Shown one piece after another: positions 53,322-63,231 of a DNA stretch of 64,000 nt (positions are counted from its first letter, which is position 1; the number at the start of each line of letters is the position of its first letter). The notes below the pieces were generated by a model. The model saw only the letters and a list, made by a program, of their open reading frames with translations. It was not told where the DNA came from and made no database searches. The stretch lies in NCBI RefSeq assembly GCF_028356935.1, contig NZ_CP102798.1, forward strand, positions 4,588,001 through 4,652,000, in the 5' to 3' direction. The position numbers were made by a program, and so were the translations under genes. The stretch comes from Lysinibacillus sp. OF-1 (GTDB lineage Bacteria > Bacillota > Bacilli > Bacillales_A > Planococcaceae).

Positions 53322-54053
53322 ATGAGCCAATCTAAGGACTATTTATACCCACAAAAATGGCTTTCTAAAGCTTCAACAGGCGATCGTGTAGCCTATGAAC
53401 TTAGAATGCGCATTATTTCAGGCTTAATTGAAAGCGGTACCATTCTTTCTGAAAACAAACTAGCAGCTGATTTTGAAGTAAGTCGTTCACCTATTCGTGA
53501 AGCCTTAAGAATACTAGCGTCTGAAAATATCATTCGATTAGAGAAAATGGGCGCTGTTGTCATTGGTTTATCAGAAAAAGAAATTGAAGAAATTTATGAT
53601 GTTCGTCTGTTGATTGAAACATTCGTGTTTGAACGTCTCATAAAAATGGATACAACTAGCTTAGCAATAGAGCTGAGCAAAACATTAGAAATGATGAAGG
53701 TTGCCATTAAATATAACGATGCCGACGAATTTTCTTATCAGGATGTTATGTTCCACGAGGCAATTATTCGTTCCATCGATCATTCTTATATGACGATGAT
53801 TTGGAATAATTTAAAGCCAGTAATGGAAGGCCTTATTTTGTTATCTATGCGCATGCGCTTCCAAGAAAAATATGAGGATTTCACTCGTATTGTGAAAAAC
53901 CATGAGCTGTATATTGATGCGATCAGAGCAAAAGATCGAGAGCTCATGATTAAATCCTTACATGAAAATTTTGATGATGTTCAAGGCAAGGTAGAAGATC
54001 TATGGCGGTCACAGCAAATGCTATCTAAAGGGGTTGAGCCACAAAATGACTAA
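53322..54053 (+). CDS. gntR: gluconate operon repressor
   Basis: The 243-residue regulator has a GntR-type winged helix (about 20-85: YELRMRIISGLIESGTILSE, then FEVSRSPIREALRILASENI) and an FCD effector domain with metal-ligand residues in the C-terminal helices (DVMFHEAIIRSIDHSY and NHELYIDAIRAKDRELMI). Gluconate binding would release it from the operator upstream. The ATG at 53322 follows AAGGGTG by 6 bases. The gene order gntR-gntK-gntP-gntZ is that of B. subtilis, and the 3' end overlaps gntK. Confidence 0.92.
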   Translation: MSQSKDYLYPQKWLSKASTGDRVAYELRMRIISGLIESGTILSENKLAADFEVSRSPIREALRILASENIIRLEKMGAVVIGLSEKEIEEIYDVRLLIETFVFERLIKMDTTSLAIELSKTLEMMKVAIKYNDADEFSYQDVMFHEAIIRSIDHSYMTMIWNNLKPVMEGLILLSMRMRFQEKYEDFTRIVKNHELYIDAIRAKDRELMIKSLHENFDDVQGKVEDLWRSQQMLSKGVEPQND

Positions 54054-55587
54054 CTATATGTTAGGTGTTGATATAGGGACTACTAGCACCAAAGCCGTAT
54101 TATTTAGTGAACAAGGCAAGGTTATTCAACAAGAGAATATTGGGTATCCATTATATACACCTGATATTTCAACAGCTGAGCAAAATCCAGAAGAGATTTT
54201 TCAAGCTGTGCTGCAAGCCATTACCCACATTATGAAAGTCCATTCTGACAAATCATTATTATTTGTTTCCTTTAGTAGTGCTATGCATAGTGTTATTGCT
54301 GTAGACAAGGATGATCAACCCTTAACACCTGTTATCACTTGGGCGGATAATCGTAGTGAGGCATGGGCACATAAAATTAAAGATGAATGGAATGGACATG
54401 AGGTTTATAAAAGAACTGGTACACCTATTCATCCAATGTCTCCATTAAGCAAAATTACTTGGCTTGTAAACGAGCATCCTGAAATCGCTCAAAAAACAAA
54501 GAAATACATTGGCATTAAAGAATATATTTTTAAGAAGTTTTTCGATCAATACGTTGTGGATTATTCTTTAGCTTCGTGTATGGGTATGATGAATCTCCAT
54601 ACATTAGATTGGGACGAAGAAGCTTTAGCCATAGCAGGTATTACGAAAGCACAATTATCGACTCTTGTACCTACAACGCAATCGTTTTCTAACTGTAATG
54701 TCCGTTTAGCTAAACAAATTGGTATTGATCCTCAAACACCGTTTATCATTGGTGCAAGTGATGGCGTACTGTCCAATTTAGGTGTTAACGCAATTAGAGA
54801 AGGTGAAATTGCTGTCACAATTGGGACAAGTGGTGCTATCCGTACTATTATCGATAAGCCCAAAACAGATGTGAAAGGTAGAATTTTCTGTTATGCCTTA
54901 ACAGAAAATCATTGGGTTATCGGCGGACCCGTAAACAATGGTGGTATGGTATTACGCTGGATTCGTGATGAGTTTGCTTCTTCTGAGATCGAAACAGCCA
55001 AAAGACTAGGTATTGATCCATATGAAGTGTTAACAAAAATTGCAGAACGTGTAAGACCTGGTGCTGATGGACTGCTATTCCATCCTTATTTATCAGGTGA
55101 ACGTGCACCTTTATGGAATCCAGATGTACGTGGTTCATTTTTCGGTTTAACAATGTCACATAAAAAAGAACATATGATACGAGCCGCTCTCGAAGGGGTT
55201 ATCTACAATTTATATACGGTCTATTTAGCATTACTCGAGTGTATGGAAAGCCCTGTCACACGTATCCAAGCAACAGGTGGTTTTTCACGCTCTGAGATTT
55301 GGAGACAAATGATGGCTGATATTTTTGAATCGGAAGTAGTAGTACCTGAAAGCTATGAAAGTTCCTGTCTCGGTGCTTGTATTTTAGGCTTATATGCGAT
55401 TGGAAAAATTGATTCCTTTGATGTTGTCGCTGATATGGTTGGTGACACTTATAAACATACCCCAATCGAAGAGGCGGCCAAAGAATATAGACAATTGCTC
55501 CCCATTTTCATTCGTTTATCTAGAGTGTTAGCAGATGATTATGCGTCAATTGCTCATTATCAAAGGAGCTTAATTAAGCCCGACTAA
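54046..55587 (+). CDS. gntK: gluconokinase
   Basis: The 513-residue FGGY kinase phosphorylates gluconate to 6-phosphogluconate. It begins MTNYMLGVDIGTTSTKAVLF with the phosphate-1 motif and has SFSSAMHSVIAVDKDDQPLT, TWADNRSEAWAHKIK, GASDGVLSNLGVNAI, TIGTSGAIRTI and ATGGFSRSEIWRQMMADIFE. Length and sequence are those of B. subtilis GntK (513). The ATG at 54046 overlaps the gntR stop by eight bases (ATGACTAA), giving coupled translation; an upstream TTG is less likely. Confidence 0.95.
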   Translation: MTNYMLGVDIGTTSTKAVLFSEQGKVIQQENIGYPLYTPDISTAEQNPEEIFQAVLQAITHIMKVHSDKSLLFVSFSSAMHSVIAVDKDDQPLTPVITWADNRSEAWAHKIKDEWNGHEVYKRTGTPIHPMSPLSKITWLVNEHPEIAQKTKKYIGIKEYIFKKFFDQYVVDYSLASCMGMMNLHTLDWDEEALAIAGITKAQLSTLVPTTQSFSNCNVRLAKQIGIDPQTPFIIGASDGVLSNLGVNAIREGEIAVTIGTSGAIRTIIDKPKTDVKGRIFCYALTENHWVIGGPVNNGGMVLRWIRDEFASSEIETAKRLGIDPYEVLTKIAERVRPGADGLLFHPYLSGERAPLWNPDVRGSFFGLTMSHKKEHMIRAALEGVIYNLYTVYLALLECMESPVTRIQATGGFSRSEIWRQMMADIFESEVVVPESYESSCLGACILGLYAIGKIDSFDVVADMVGDTYKHTPIEEAAKEYRQLLPIFIRLSRVLADDYASIAHYQRSLIKPD

Positions 55588-55602
55588 AGAGGAGGAGAAT
55601 AC

Positions 55603-56949
55603 ATGCCATTAGTTATTGTAGGTATTGGTATTATTGCGCTATTAATTTTAATCATGGGCTTTAAATTAAATACATTTATCTCATTAATCATTGTTTCATT
55701 TGGTGTGGCATTGGCTCTCGACATGCCTTTAGATGTCATCGTGAAAACGATTGAAGCAGGATTAGGTGGTACGCTAGGTCACTTAGCATTAATATTTGGA
55801 CTTGGAGCTATGCTTGGCAAGTTAATTGCGGATTCAGGCGGTGCCCAGCGCATTGCCATGACCCTTGTAAACAAATTCGGTGAAAAGAACATCCAATGGG
55901 CCGTTGTAGCCGCATCCTTTATTATCGGTATCGCTCTTTTCTTTGAAGTAGGGCTTGTGCTATTAATCCCTATTGTCTTCGCCATTTCAAGACAATTAAA
56001 AGTTTCTATTTTATATTTAGGAATTCCTATGACAGCAGCCTTATCCGTCACACATGGATTTTTGCCACCACATCCAGGACCAACCGTCATCGCTGGTGAA
56101 TTCGGGGCAAATATTGGTGAGGTCTTGCTTTATGGCTTTATCATCGCCATTCCAACCGTTATTTTAGCAGGGCCATTATTTACAAAGTTGGCGAAAAGAT
56201 TAGTGCCTGAATCATTCAACAAAACTGGGAATATTGCTTCTTTAGGTGAACAAAAAACATTTGAATTAGAGGATACCCCTAGCTTTGGCATAAGTGTCTT
56301 CACTGCACTATTACCTGTGATTTTAATGTCCCTTGCCACTATTATTACACTGCTACAAAAAACAATGGGCTTTGAAGATAATGGCCTCTTAGCAGGTATC
56401 CGCTTCATCGGTGAAGCTGGTACGTCCATGCTAATCTCCTTATTAGTAGCTGTTTATACAATGGGAATAGCCAGAAAAATTCCGATTAAGCAGGTAATGG
56501 AATCCTGTACAACAGCCATTTCACATATCGGTATGATGCTTTTAATCATTGGGGGCGGTGGCGCCTTTAAACAGGTATTAATCGATGGGGGTGTTGGGGA
56601 TTACGTTGCCGAGCTATTCCATGGAACTACCTTATCACCGATTTTACTGGCGTGGATAATTGCCGCTATTTTACGTATTTCATTGGGGTCTGCTACAGTG
56701 GCTGCTTTAACAACAGCAGGGCTAGTCATTCCAATGTTAGGTCAAAGTGACGTGAATCTCGCTTTGGTTGTGCTGGCAACGGGTGCAGGAAGCTTAATTG
56801 CTTCACATGTCAATGATGCTGGTTTCTGGATGTTTAAAGAATATTTTGGGTTAAGCATGAAGGAAACGTTTGCTACATGGACGTTGCTAGAAACAATTGT
56901 ATCTGTAGCTGGTTTAGGATTTATTTTATTACTTAGTTTATTCGTTTAA
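55603..56949 (+). CDS. gntP: gluconate permease
   Basis: The 448-residue carrier of the GntP family has 12-14 membrane helices and the motifs GGTLGHLALIFGLGAMLGKL, THGFLPPHPGPTVIAGEFGA and SHVNDAGFWMFKEYFG. It should import gluconate with protons. Length equals that of the B. subtilis protein. It starts 15 bases after gntK with GAGGAG in the gap, and gntZ follows 25 bases later. It shares the operon promoter and GntR operator upstream. Confidence 0.94.
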   Translation: MPLVIVGIGIIALLILIMGFKLNTFISLIIVSFGVALALDMPLDVIVKTIEAGLGGTLGHLALIFGLGAMLGKLIADSGGAQRIAMTLVNKFGEKNIQWAVVAASFIIGIALFFEVGLVLLIPIVFAISRQLKVSILYLGIPMTAALSVTHGFLPPHPGPTVIAGEFGANIGEVLLYGFIIAIPTVILAGPLFTKLAKRLVPESFNKTGNIASLGEQKTFELEDTPSFGISVFTALLPVILMSLATIITLLQKTMGFEDNGLLAGIRFIGEAGTSMLISLLVAVYTMGIARKIPIKQVMESCTTAISHIGMMLLIIGGGGAFKQVLIDGGVGDYVAELFHGTTLSPILLAWIIAAILRISLGSATVAALTTAGLVIPMLGQSDVNLALVVLATGAGSLIASHVNDAGFWMFKEYFGLSMKETFATWTLLETIVSVAGLGFILLLSLFV

Positions 56950-56974
56950 GAAATGTAAAAAAGGAGCGAGCACA

Positions 56975-58375
56975 ATGTTAAATACAATAGGCGTTATTGG
57001 TTTAGGTGTTATGGGCAGTAATATTGCTTTAAACATGGCTAATAAGGGCGAGCAAGTGGCCGTTTATAATTACACACGAGATTTAACCGACAAACTACTA
57101 CAAAAGGTCGAAGGACAAGCGCTTACTCCTTACTATGATATCGAAGAGTTCGTACAATCTTTAGAAAAACCAAGAAAGATATTTTTGATGGTGACAGCTG
57201 GGAAGGCTATTGATTCCGTTATTCAATCTGTAGTGCCATTCCTTGAAAAAGGCGATATTATTATGGACGGTGGTAACTCTCACTATCAAGATACAGAGCG
57301 TCGATATGATGAATTAAAAGCACAAGAAATCGGTTATTTAGGAATTGGGATTTCAGGCGGTGAAGTGGGCGCATTGACAGGGCCATCTATCATGCCTGGT
57401 GGTGATCAGGAGGTCTATGACAAAGTAGCACCTATACTTACAAAAATCGCAGCACAAGTGGATGTTACACCATGCTGTACGTATATAGGTCCTAAAGGTG
57501 CAGGCCACTTTGTTAAAATGGTGCATAACGGGATCGAGTATGCAGATATGCAGCTAATTGCTGAGGCCTATACGTTTTTAAGAAAAAATGTAGGATTATC
57601 TGTTGAGGAAATTGCTGATACTTTTGAAACATGGAATCAAGGCGAATTAAAAAGCTATTTGATTGAAATTACAGCTGAAATTTTAAGAAAAAAGGATGAA
57701 GTAACAGGTTTACCACTAATCGATATGATTCTTGATAAAGCAGGTCAAAAAGGTACTGGAAAATGGACTAGTATGCAATCCATTGATAACGGTATCCCTA
57801 CATCGATTATTACAGAAGCCTTATTCGCTCGCTATATTTCATCATTAAAAGAGGAGCGGGTTCGAGCTGAAGCTATACTGTCAGGGCCGAACTACAATCC
57901 ACAAAATCAAGATAAAGATGTGTGGATAGAAAACGTACGTCAAGCCTTATATATGGGTAAAATCTGTGCATATGCACAAGGCTTCACACAATATAAAATG
58001 ACATCTGAGCTTTACAACTGGAACTTGCCATTAAAGGATATTGCCTTAATTTTCCGCAGTGGCTGTATTATTCGTGCAGAATTTTTAAATGTGATTAGTG
58101 AAGCCTACCAACAGCAACCTACACTTGATAATTTACTAATTGACTCTTACTTTGCAGAAAAGACAAAGGACTATCAAAACGGCTTAAGAAAAATAGTTTG
58201 TGAAGGCATTCAAGCAGGTAATGCGTTCCCATGTCTAAGTGCTTCTCTCACATATTACGATAGTTATCGAACAGGCTCATCTAATGCGAACATGTTACAA
58301 GCACAACGTGATTATTTTGGCGCCCATACGTATGAACGTACTGATGCAGAAGGTGTTTTCCATACAAATTGGTAA
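56975..58375 (+). CDS. gntZ: 6-phosphogluconate dehydrogenase (decarboxylating)
   Basis: The 466-residue enzyme oxidises 6-phosphogluconate to ribulose 5-phosphate and CO2. It has the Rossmann start IGVIGLGVMGSNIALNMANK, DGGNSHYQDTERR, the active-site block GISGGEVGALTGPSIMPGG, KGAGHFVKMVHNGIEYADMQ, and the C-terminal FGAHTYERTDAEGVFHTNW. The product of GntK is its substrate, so import, phosphorylation and oxidation are encoded together. AAGGAG precedes the ATG. The usual length is 468. Confidence 0.95.
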   Translation: MLNTIGVIGLGVMGSNIALNMANKGEQVAVYNYTRDLTDKLLQKVEGQALTPYYDIEEFVQSLEKPRKIFLMVTAGKAIDSVIQSVVPFLEKGDIIMDGGNSHYQDTERRYDELKAQEIGYLGIGISGGEVGALTGPSIMPGGDQEVYDKVAPILTKIAAQVDVTPCCTYIGPKGAGHFVKMVHNGIEYADMQLIAEAYTFLRKNVGLSVEEIADTFETWNQGELKSYLIEITAEILRKKDEVTGLPLIDMILDKAGQKGTGKWTSMQSIDNGIPTSIITEALFARYISSLKEERVRAEAILSGPNYNPQNQDKDVWIENVRQALYMGKICAYAQGFTQYKMTSELYNWNLPLKDIALIFRSGCIIRAEFLNVISEAYQQQPTLDNLLIDSYFAEKTKDYQNGLRKIVCEGIQAGNAFPCLSASLTYYDSYRTGSSNANMLQAQRDYFGAHTYERTDAEGVFHTNW

Positions 58376-58382
58376 TTAAAAA

Positions 58383-58436
58383 GCTAAAATATACATCATT
58401 CCTTCCATGAATGATCGTATATTTTAGCCTTTTTTA
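58383..58436. terminator. gnt operon terminator, bidirectional
   Basis: GCTAAAATATAC (58383-58394) pairs with GTATATTTTAGC (58417-58428), with an inner TCATTC/GAATGA stem. The forward tail has CTTTTTT. The convergent diguanylate cyclase gene ends at the same point. Confidence 0.8.
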
Positions 58437-59978
58437 TTCTAAATAAACATGTACTCGATTACGCCCTGCTTGCTTTGCTCCATACAGTGCCTTATCCGCT
58501 TTATTTAAAAGCTGATACAATGTCTCTTCTTCATTTGTTCCTTCAGCCACTCCACAGCTAATAGTAGCGTAAATAGCCCCCTCAATAGTCATAAGAGGTT
58601 GTGTTTCTACACAGTGACAGAGCTGCTTAGCTAATGCTTCCCCCTTAGACAATGAATAGCCCTTGAGTGCAAGAACAAATTCCTCACCACCATATCTTGC
58701 AAAAAGCTCGCCTTTTTTCAGTTGACTCTGACAAACCTGTACAACATGAACAAGTAGCTGATCGCCGACAGCATGACCATACGTATCATTGACACTTTTA
58801 AAATAATCAATGTCCATTAATACTACTGTAAATGCTGTTGATGATGCTTTTATCTCGCTGAAGGCTTGATTACATTGTTGAAAAAATGCTCGACGATTAT
58901 AGATTTGTGTCAGTTCATCATAATAAGCCTGTTGTTCTAACATCCGTTGTAGCTTCTTTAACTCTGTAATGTCGGTGAAAATGAGTAAATGCCCATTACC
59001 ATGATTAACATGCCGTAGCGCTGATATGCGTACCTGGTAAGTATGACTCATAAGATCAAGCTCTATTTCTTGCGTATTCATCGTCGTCTCTAATGTAAAT
59101 GGCATCGTTTGCCCAGTTACTTCAAGCCATAGCTTCCTAAAATCCACACCAAACATAGACCGAGTTAGTTGAGGGAACACCTTGCTACATGCTTGATTAA
59201 ACTCTATTAATCGAAACGACTCATCTAACACAATGACCCCATCATTGATACTTTGGAATATAGCATCTTTGGCAACAGGCATTACACTAAATAAACGGGA
59301 GGAATTAATAGACCATAAATACAACAGAGAAGAAATCCATAAGACCATTGGAACAGGATCAACCCCTTGAGGTGTTAGACCCAATAAGTATATAAAAGCA
59401 GTGATCATAGGAATTAACTGACCACACATTAAGGCAATCAGTTGTTGGCGATAAGTTTTACTTGTTTCTTTCCAATACTTTACTATTAGTAAAAAGGATA
59501 CAAACATACAGCCAAACGTAAATATACCATGAATGATGTACCATATACCGATTTCCTGATAAACATAAGGAGCCCCTAACACGGGATCAACTTCAAATAT
59601 CTTATAATGAAAATGGTGCATATCATTTGTAGCAACCATTATTAAACTAATAAAAGGGATAGCTAGAAGGGCCATTATCTTTTTCCTTGACAAATGAAAG
59701 CCCAAATATTGCATGATAAACAATAAACCGAGCGGTGTTGAAAAAGCCATGCCTACATATTGAATGGCTGTCCAAAACTTTATTGCGTCCAGTGTTGTAG
59801 CTATTAAACCAAAAGCAGAGGCAAAACAATATACCGTAATTAACGCCGTATACCCTATAAACAATTGCGCAATTTTTGCGTAATTGTAGCGTTGTAGAAA
59901 TACGTATAAACATAAATACAAATTTAGAAAACCCGATGTACAGCTAAGAGTAATAAAAGCAGTCAATTGCGAATTCAT
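58434..59978 (-). CDS. membrane diguanylate cyclase (7TM-PAS-GGDEF)
   Basis: The 514-residue protein has seven predicted membrane helices (about 8-225) of the kind seen in histidine-kinase N-terminal 7TM regions, a PAS domain (about 240-345: GVIVLDESFRLIEFNQACSK) and a GGDEF domain (about 355-514) with DIDYFKSVNDTYGHAVGDQL and the intact active loop ARYGGEEF. It would make cyclic di-GMP from two GTP in response to a membrane signal. No allosteric inhibition site RxxD was identified upstream of the active loop. The ATG at 59978 has AGAGGT 8 bases upstream. Targets are not in the window. Confidence 0.86.
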   Translation of the reverse strand: MNSQLTAFITLSCTSGFLNLYLCLYVFLQRYNYAKIAQLFIGYTALITVYCFASAFGLIATTLDAIKFWTAIQYVGMAFSTPLGLLFIMQYLGFHLSRKKIMALLAIPFISLIMVATNDMHHFHYKIFEVDPVLGAPYVYQEIGIWYIIHGIFTFGCMFVSFLLIVKYWKETSKTYRQQLIALMCGQLIPMITAFIYLLGLTPQGVDPVPMVLWISSLLYLWSINSSRLFSVMPVAKDAIFQSINDGVIVLDESFRLIEFNQACSKVFPQLTRSMFGVDFRKLWLEVTGQTMPFTLETTMNTQEIELDLMSHTYQVRISALRHVNHGNGHLLIFTDITELKKLQRMLEQQAYYDELTQIYNRRAFFQQCNQAFSEIKASSTAFTVVLMDIDYFKSVNDTYGHAVGDQLLVHVVQVCQSQLKKGELFARYGGEEFVLALKGYSLSKGEALAKQLCHCVETQPLMTIEGAIYATISCGVAEGTNEEETLYQLLNKADKALYGAKQAGRNRVHVYLE

Positions 59979-60084
59979 GTGTATGTACCTCTTTAAATTT
60001 TTTATTTTTAATGTAGCATACATGCAAAATTTTGTGGATTTATTTATTATCTAAAATGAAAAGAGAATGTTAAGGAGTACCCAT

Positions 60085-60417
60085 ATGACGAATAAGAACA
60101 ACCTAGAAATCATTTTCCACCCTGATTCAGCCGAAAGCCTAACACACCCCTTTTATAAAAAACAAATCGTTTTTACAGGGGCTCTTTCTACAATGACCCG
60201 TTCAGAGGCTGCCAAACAAGTAAAAGCCTGTGGAGGGTCCTTGCAGGGAGCTGTTACACAGCAAACGGATTTCGTCATTCTTGGAGATAAACGTCGTGGC
60301 ATCAGTAGCAAACAGCATAAGGCTGAACAGCTAGTTACTCAAGGGCACGACATCCAAATACTGATAGAGGACGATTTTTTATGGCTTATTTCAATACCAA
60401 AGGAAATTGACAAGTAA
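60085..60417 (+). CDS. BRCT-domain protein
   Basis: The 110-residue protein is essentially one BRCT domain: YKKQIVFTGALSTMTRSEAA, then KQVKACGGSLQGAVTQQTDF and VILGDKRRGISSKQHKAEQL, ending with the hydrophobic EDDFLWLI. It resembles the BRCT end of NAD-dependent DNA ligase or epsilon-exonuclease-like proteins, here as a free domain. A nucleic-acid or protein-binding role is likely, but no partner gene is adjacent. AAGGAG lies 7 bases before the ATG at 60085. Confidence 0.82.
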   Translation: MTNKNNLEIIFHPDSAESLTHPFYKKQIVFTGALSTMTRSEAAKQVKACGGSLQGAVTQQTDFVILGDKRRGISSKQHKAEQLVTQGHDIQILIEDDFLWLISIPKEIDK

Positions 60418-60455
60418 AAAGAGTATGTAAGATTTCACCTCTTACATACTCTTTT
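60417..60455. terminator. bidirectional terminator between BRCT and cyclophilin genes
   Basis: AAAGAGTATGTAAG pairs exactly with CTTACATACTCTTT around ATTTCACCT. T-rich tails lie on both strands. Confidence 0.8.
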
Positions 60456-60495
60456 ATGTCTATATTATTGTTTTTATCAATAAATTCTAGATTAA

Positions 60496-61149
60496 CTATT
60501 TATTGACCTTAGGCGCTGGATAATCAAAGCCTTTTGTATCCACTTCTACCTTTTTCATTTGCTGATCTTCTAGCGGCTTATCTGTGGCATCTCGCTCAAC
60601 CGCAACAATGGCATCGACTGTTTCCATACCCTCGATCACTTTCCCAAAAGCAGCATAATCCCCATCAAGATGTGATGCTTCCTTTACCATAATGAAAAAT
60701 TGTGAACCTGCAGAATTAGGATCTTGCGAACGAGCCATCGAAATAACACCACGTTCATGCTTCATATTATTGTCAAATCCATTTGATGAAAACTCACCAT
60801 CAATTGAATAATCAGGTCCACCAGTACCATTCCCTAAAGGATCTCCACCTTGAATCATAAAATCAGGAATTACACGTTGGAAAATAAGACCATCATAAAA
60901 TCCTTCTTTCACTAAGGAAATAAAATTAGCGACTGTATTTGGGGCGACAGTAGGTTCTAATTCAATGACAATTTTTTCATCATTGCTCATCGTAATCGTC
61001 ACAATTGGATTTTCCTTCACTTCCGCCGCATAATCCACTGTGTCTCCTTCAGATTTTGCTGTGTCTTTAGCGGTACCACAGCCTGTTAAAACAAAAGTGA
61101 TTGCTAGTAATGATAACACTAAATAAACACCTTTATTACGTGCGAACAT
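60496..61149 (-). CDS. cyclophilin-type peptidyl-prolyl isomerase lipoprotein
   Basis: The 217-residue protein has a signal peptide with lipobox LTGC (about 21-24) and a cyclophilin domain (about 50-205) with IQGGDPLGNGTGGPDYSIDG, MARSQDPNSAGSQFFIMVKE and YAAFGKVIEGMETVDAIVAV. It would fold proteins at the outer face of the membrane. GGAG lies 9 bases before the ATG. The LRR protein gene upstream has its own terminator, so it is transcribed alone. Confidence 0.88.
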   Translation of the reverse strand: MFARNKGVYLVLSLLAITFVLTGCGTAKDTAKSEGDTVDYAAEVKENPIVTITMSNDEKIVIELEPTVAPNTVANFISLVKEGFYDGLIFQRVIPDFMIQGGDPLGNGTGGPDYSIDGEFSSNGFDNNMKHERGVISMARSQDPNSAGSQFFIMVKEASHLDGDYAAFGKVIEGMETVDAIVAVERDATDKPLEDQQMKKVEVDTKGFDYPAPKVNK

Positions 61150-61245
61150 ATTTTTCAGCTCCTCTACTTAACCATCTATTCATTATAAAACTATCCGATT
61201 GCTTAAGACAAATAAATCCAATACTCATCTCGAGCCTTATTCTAT

Positions 61246-61281
61246 CTAAAAACAAGTACCAGCCTCCTTTATGACTGGTAC
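61246..61281 (-). terminator. terminator of the LRR gene
   Basis: GTACCAG (61256-61262) pairs exactly with CTGGTAC (61275-61281). The reverse strand continues TTGTTTTTAG. Confidence 0.65.
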
Positions 61282-61326
61282 CTAATTTGATTACTAAGTG
61301 AGTTCATGTTAAAAATACACCTGACT

Positions 61327-63201
61327 TTAATAAATGAGAATTCCTTTGTCTAAAACAGATTGATTTTGAACCTGATTTCCTAAAATATATAGCCTTTTTA
61401 GGTTAGGCATATTCACTAAAGGCTCTACATCTGAAATAGCGTTATTTTCTAAATGAAGCACCTCGATTTGTTGCCAATTTTTCATGAAATGTAACGATTG
61501 AAGTGAACTATCCTGTAATGTGAATGAACGTAAAGCTGAAAGGCCAGCAAAGTAAGGCATGATCTTATCAACCTCATCTATCCAATCACTATTACCTATT
61601 TGAATCGATACATCATTCAAAGTTAAATGTTCCAACACGTTGTTTGTTAATGGTTGTTGACTATTAAATTGAAAATTGCATTCAGAACAATTTAATGTCT
61701 TTACGTGCTGTAAATTGAATAAGTCACCTGTTTCTTCATAAAAAATGGTCTCGTTAAAATGAATTGTTTGCAAACTAGGTAGGTCATTTAAGGAACGAAC
61801 GCCCGTGAAAACCCCATACTCCTTGACTGTAAGCTTTTCTAGCTGTGGGTATTTCAGAAATGCTGCACCATTCAATTGCGATTCCGATCCACTTATATAA
61901 ACAGTCAAATCTTTTAAAGTGGGTGCCTCTAACTTTTGTATAAAAGAACCCTTTAGCTCCGCCTTCTTCAAATTGGGTGCTGCAATCGGCGATGTATCGC
62001 CATAATAACCAGCTAATGATAACTCAGTGAGTGATGTCAGACTGTTCACAATATCAAGCAATTCAAATTGACCTGGAGAAGATAAACGTAGCTTTGTCAA
62101 AGATGATTTATTTCTAAGCTTTTCTAAATTGGCAATGTTCATATTTTCGAGATCAAGCGATTGTAGGTTAGGCATATTTTGTAAAAAATCAAGCGTTTTT
62201 AAATTTCTTACCGATGTAAGCTTCAATTCTTGTAATTGATTCAGTGAATAGAAGGAGCTAAAATCGGTCGCTTCACTATTGTCTATCGCTAACGACTCTA
62301 AATCAGTTAATGTAGACAACCACTTCAAATCATTGGAAAATTTTAAAGACAATGATTTTAGTGACAATTTATTAAGAAGCTCAAAATCCTTAACTTCTTC
62401 AGTCACATAAGATATTTCAAGTGATTGGAGATTCGGAAACTCTAATAATAAAGCAAGTTCCTCATTACTTCGAATTTGGATAGAGAGCTCTACAATATTA
62501 GACTTATCGCTAAAATATTCCGCAATTTTACTAAATGATTCATTAAAGCTACCTGTATAGCTTTTTAAGTTTTTCAGATGTCGAAAGCTTACCTTTTCAC
62601 TTTGTGCTATTTCATAATCATTCATGAGCTTCAATACAGTTAGTCCAGTAAAGGCTTCAAAGTCTTTTTGTTCGATTTCTTGCGTATTTAATAACTTATC
62701 CATCATGATATAGGTAGAAATTTCAGCTTCCTTATTTGTAAATGGATCGTCTAGACTGTAATCAAAATGCCATTGATCATCAGAGTAGTAGGGGGCCAAA
62801 TATCGAATACTTGCAATCTCTTCTTTAGTTGGCATTGCTCCACCCTTATCAAAAATGTCCCTTAAAAAGAATAGAAGCACTTCACTTTCAGGCATTGTTC
62901 GAACAGCTATTTTTTCATGGTTTCCATGCTCTGTTTGATTACTACTAAAAAGAAAATACCCAAGAAAGGCACACAAGAAGACAATCGGTACAATAAGAAG
63001 TACCTTTAAATTCGTTTTGGGACGTGTAGCTGTATTAGGAGCAGCTGTACCATAATAATGATTAATCGTTTGATCTACATAATAGACTTTATTTTCTTTC
63101 AGCATTATTTCAGTTTCACAAAAAGGACATTTAAATGATTGCCCTTCTTTATATTCAATTTTCCCATTACAATTCGGACAATTTAGTTGAATTAATTCCA
63201 C
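61327..63201 (-). CDS. membrane-anchored leucine-rich-repeat protein with N-terminal zinc ribbon
   Basis: The 624-residue protein begins MELIQLNCPNCNGKIEY with a CPNC…CPFC zinc ribbon (about 8-31), then a membrane helix (about 65-85) and a long extracellular region with about fifteen irregular LRRs (NLQSLEISYVTEEVKDFELL, LQSLDLENMNIANLEKL, IEVLHLENNAISDVEPL). The zinc ribbon must lie inside the cell and the LRRs outside. Such proteins are thought to act in adhesion or surface sensing. The GTG at 63201 follows GGAGG by 8 bases; an earlier ATG lacks a good site. The family is internalin-like, with unknown ligand. Confidence 0.75.
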   Translation of the reverse strand: MELIQLNCPNCNGKIEYKEGQSFKCPFCETEIMLKENKVYYVDQTINHYYGTAAPNTATRPKTNLKVLLIVPIVFLCAFLGYFLFSSNQTEHGNHEKIAVRTMPESEVLLFFLRDIFDKGGAMPTKEEIASIRYLAPYYSDDQWHFDYSLDDPFTNKEAEISTYIMMDKLLNTQEIEQKDFEAFTGLTVLKLMNDYEIAQSEKVSFRHLKNLKSYTGSFNESFSKIAEYFSDKSNIVELSIQIRSNEELALLLEFPNLQSLEISYVTEEVKDFELLNKLSLKSLSLKFSNDLKWLSTLTDLESLAIDNSEATDFSSFYSLNQLQELKLTSVRNLKTLDFLQNMPNLQSLDLENMNIANLEKLRNKSSLTKLRLSSPGQFELLDIVNSLTSLTELSLAGYYGDTSPIAAPNLKKAELKGSFIQKLEAPTLKDLTVYISGSESQLNGAAFLKYPQLEKLTVKEYGVFTGVRSLNDLPSLQTIHFNETIFYEETGDLFNLQHVKTLNCSECNFQFNSQQPLTNNVLEHLTLNDVSIQIGNSDWIDEVDKIMPYFAGLSALRSFTLQDSSLQSLHFMKNWQQIEVLHLENNAISDVEPLVNMPNLKRLYILGNQVQNQSVLDKGILIY

Positions 63202-63231
63202 TGGCAGTCCCTCCCCAGCTCTATTTTTCAT

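Noticed and set aside
54917..56429. Antisense open frames within gntK and gntP
   Set aside because: All lie within strongly conserved gnt genes and lack ribosome sites.
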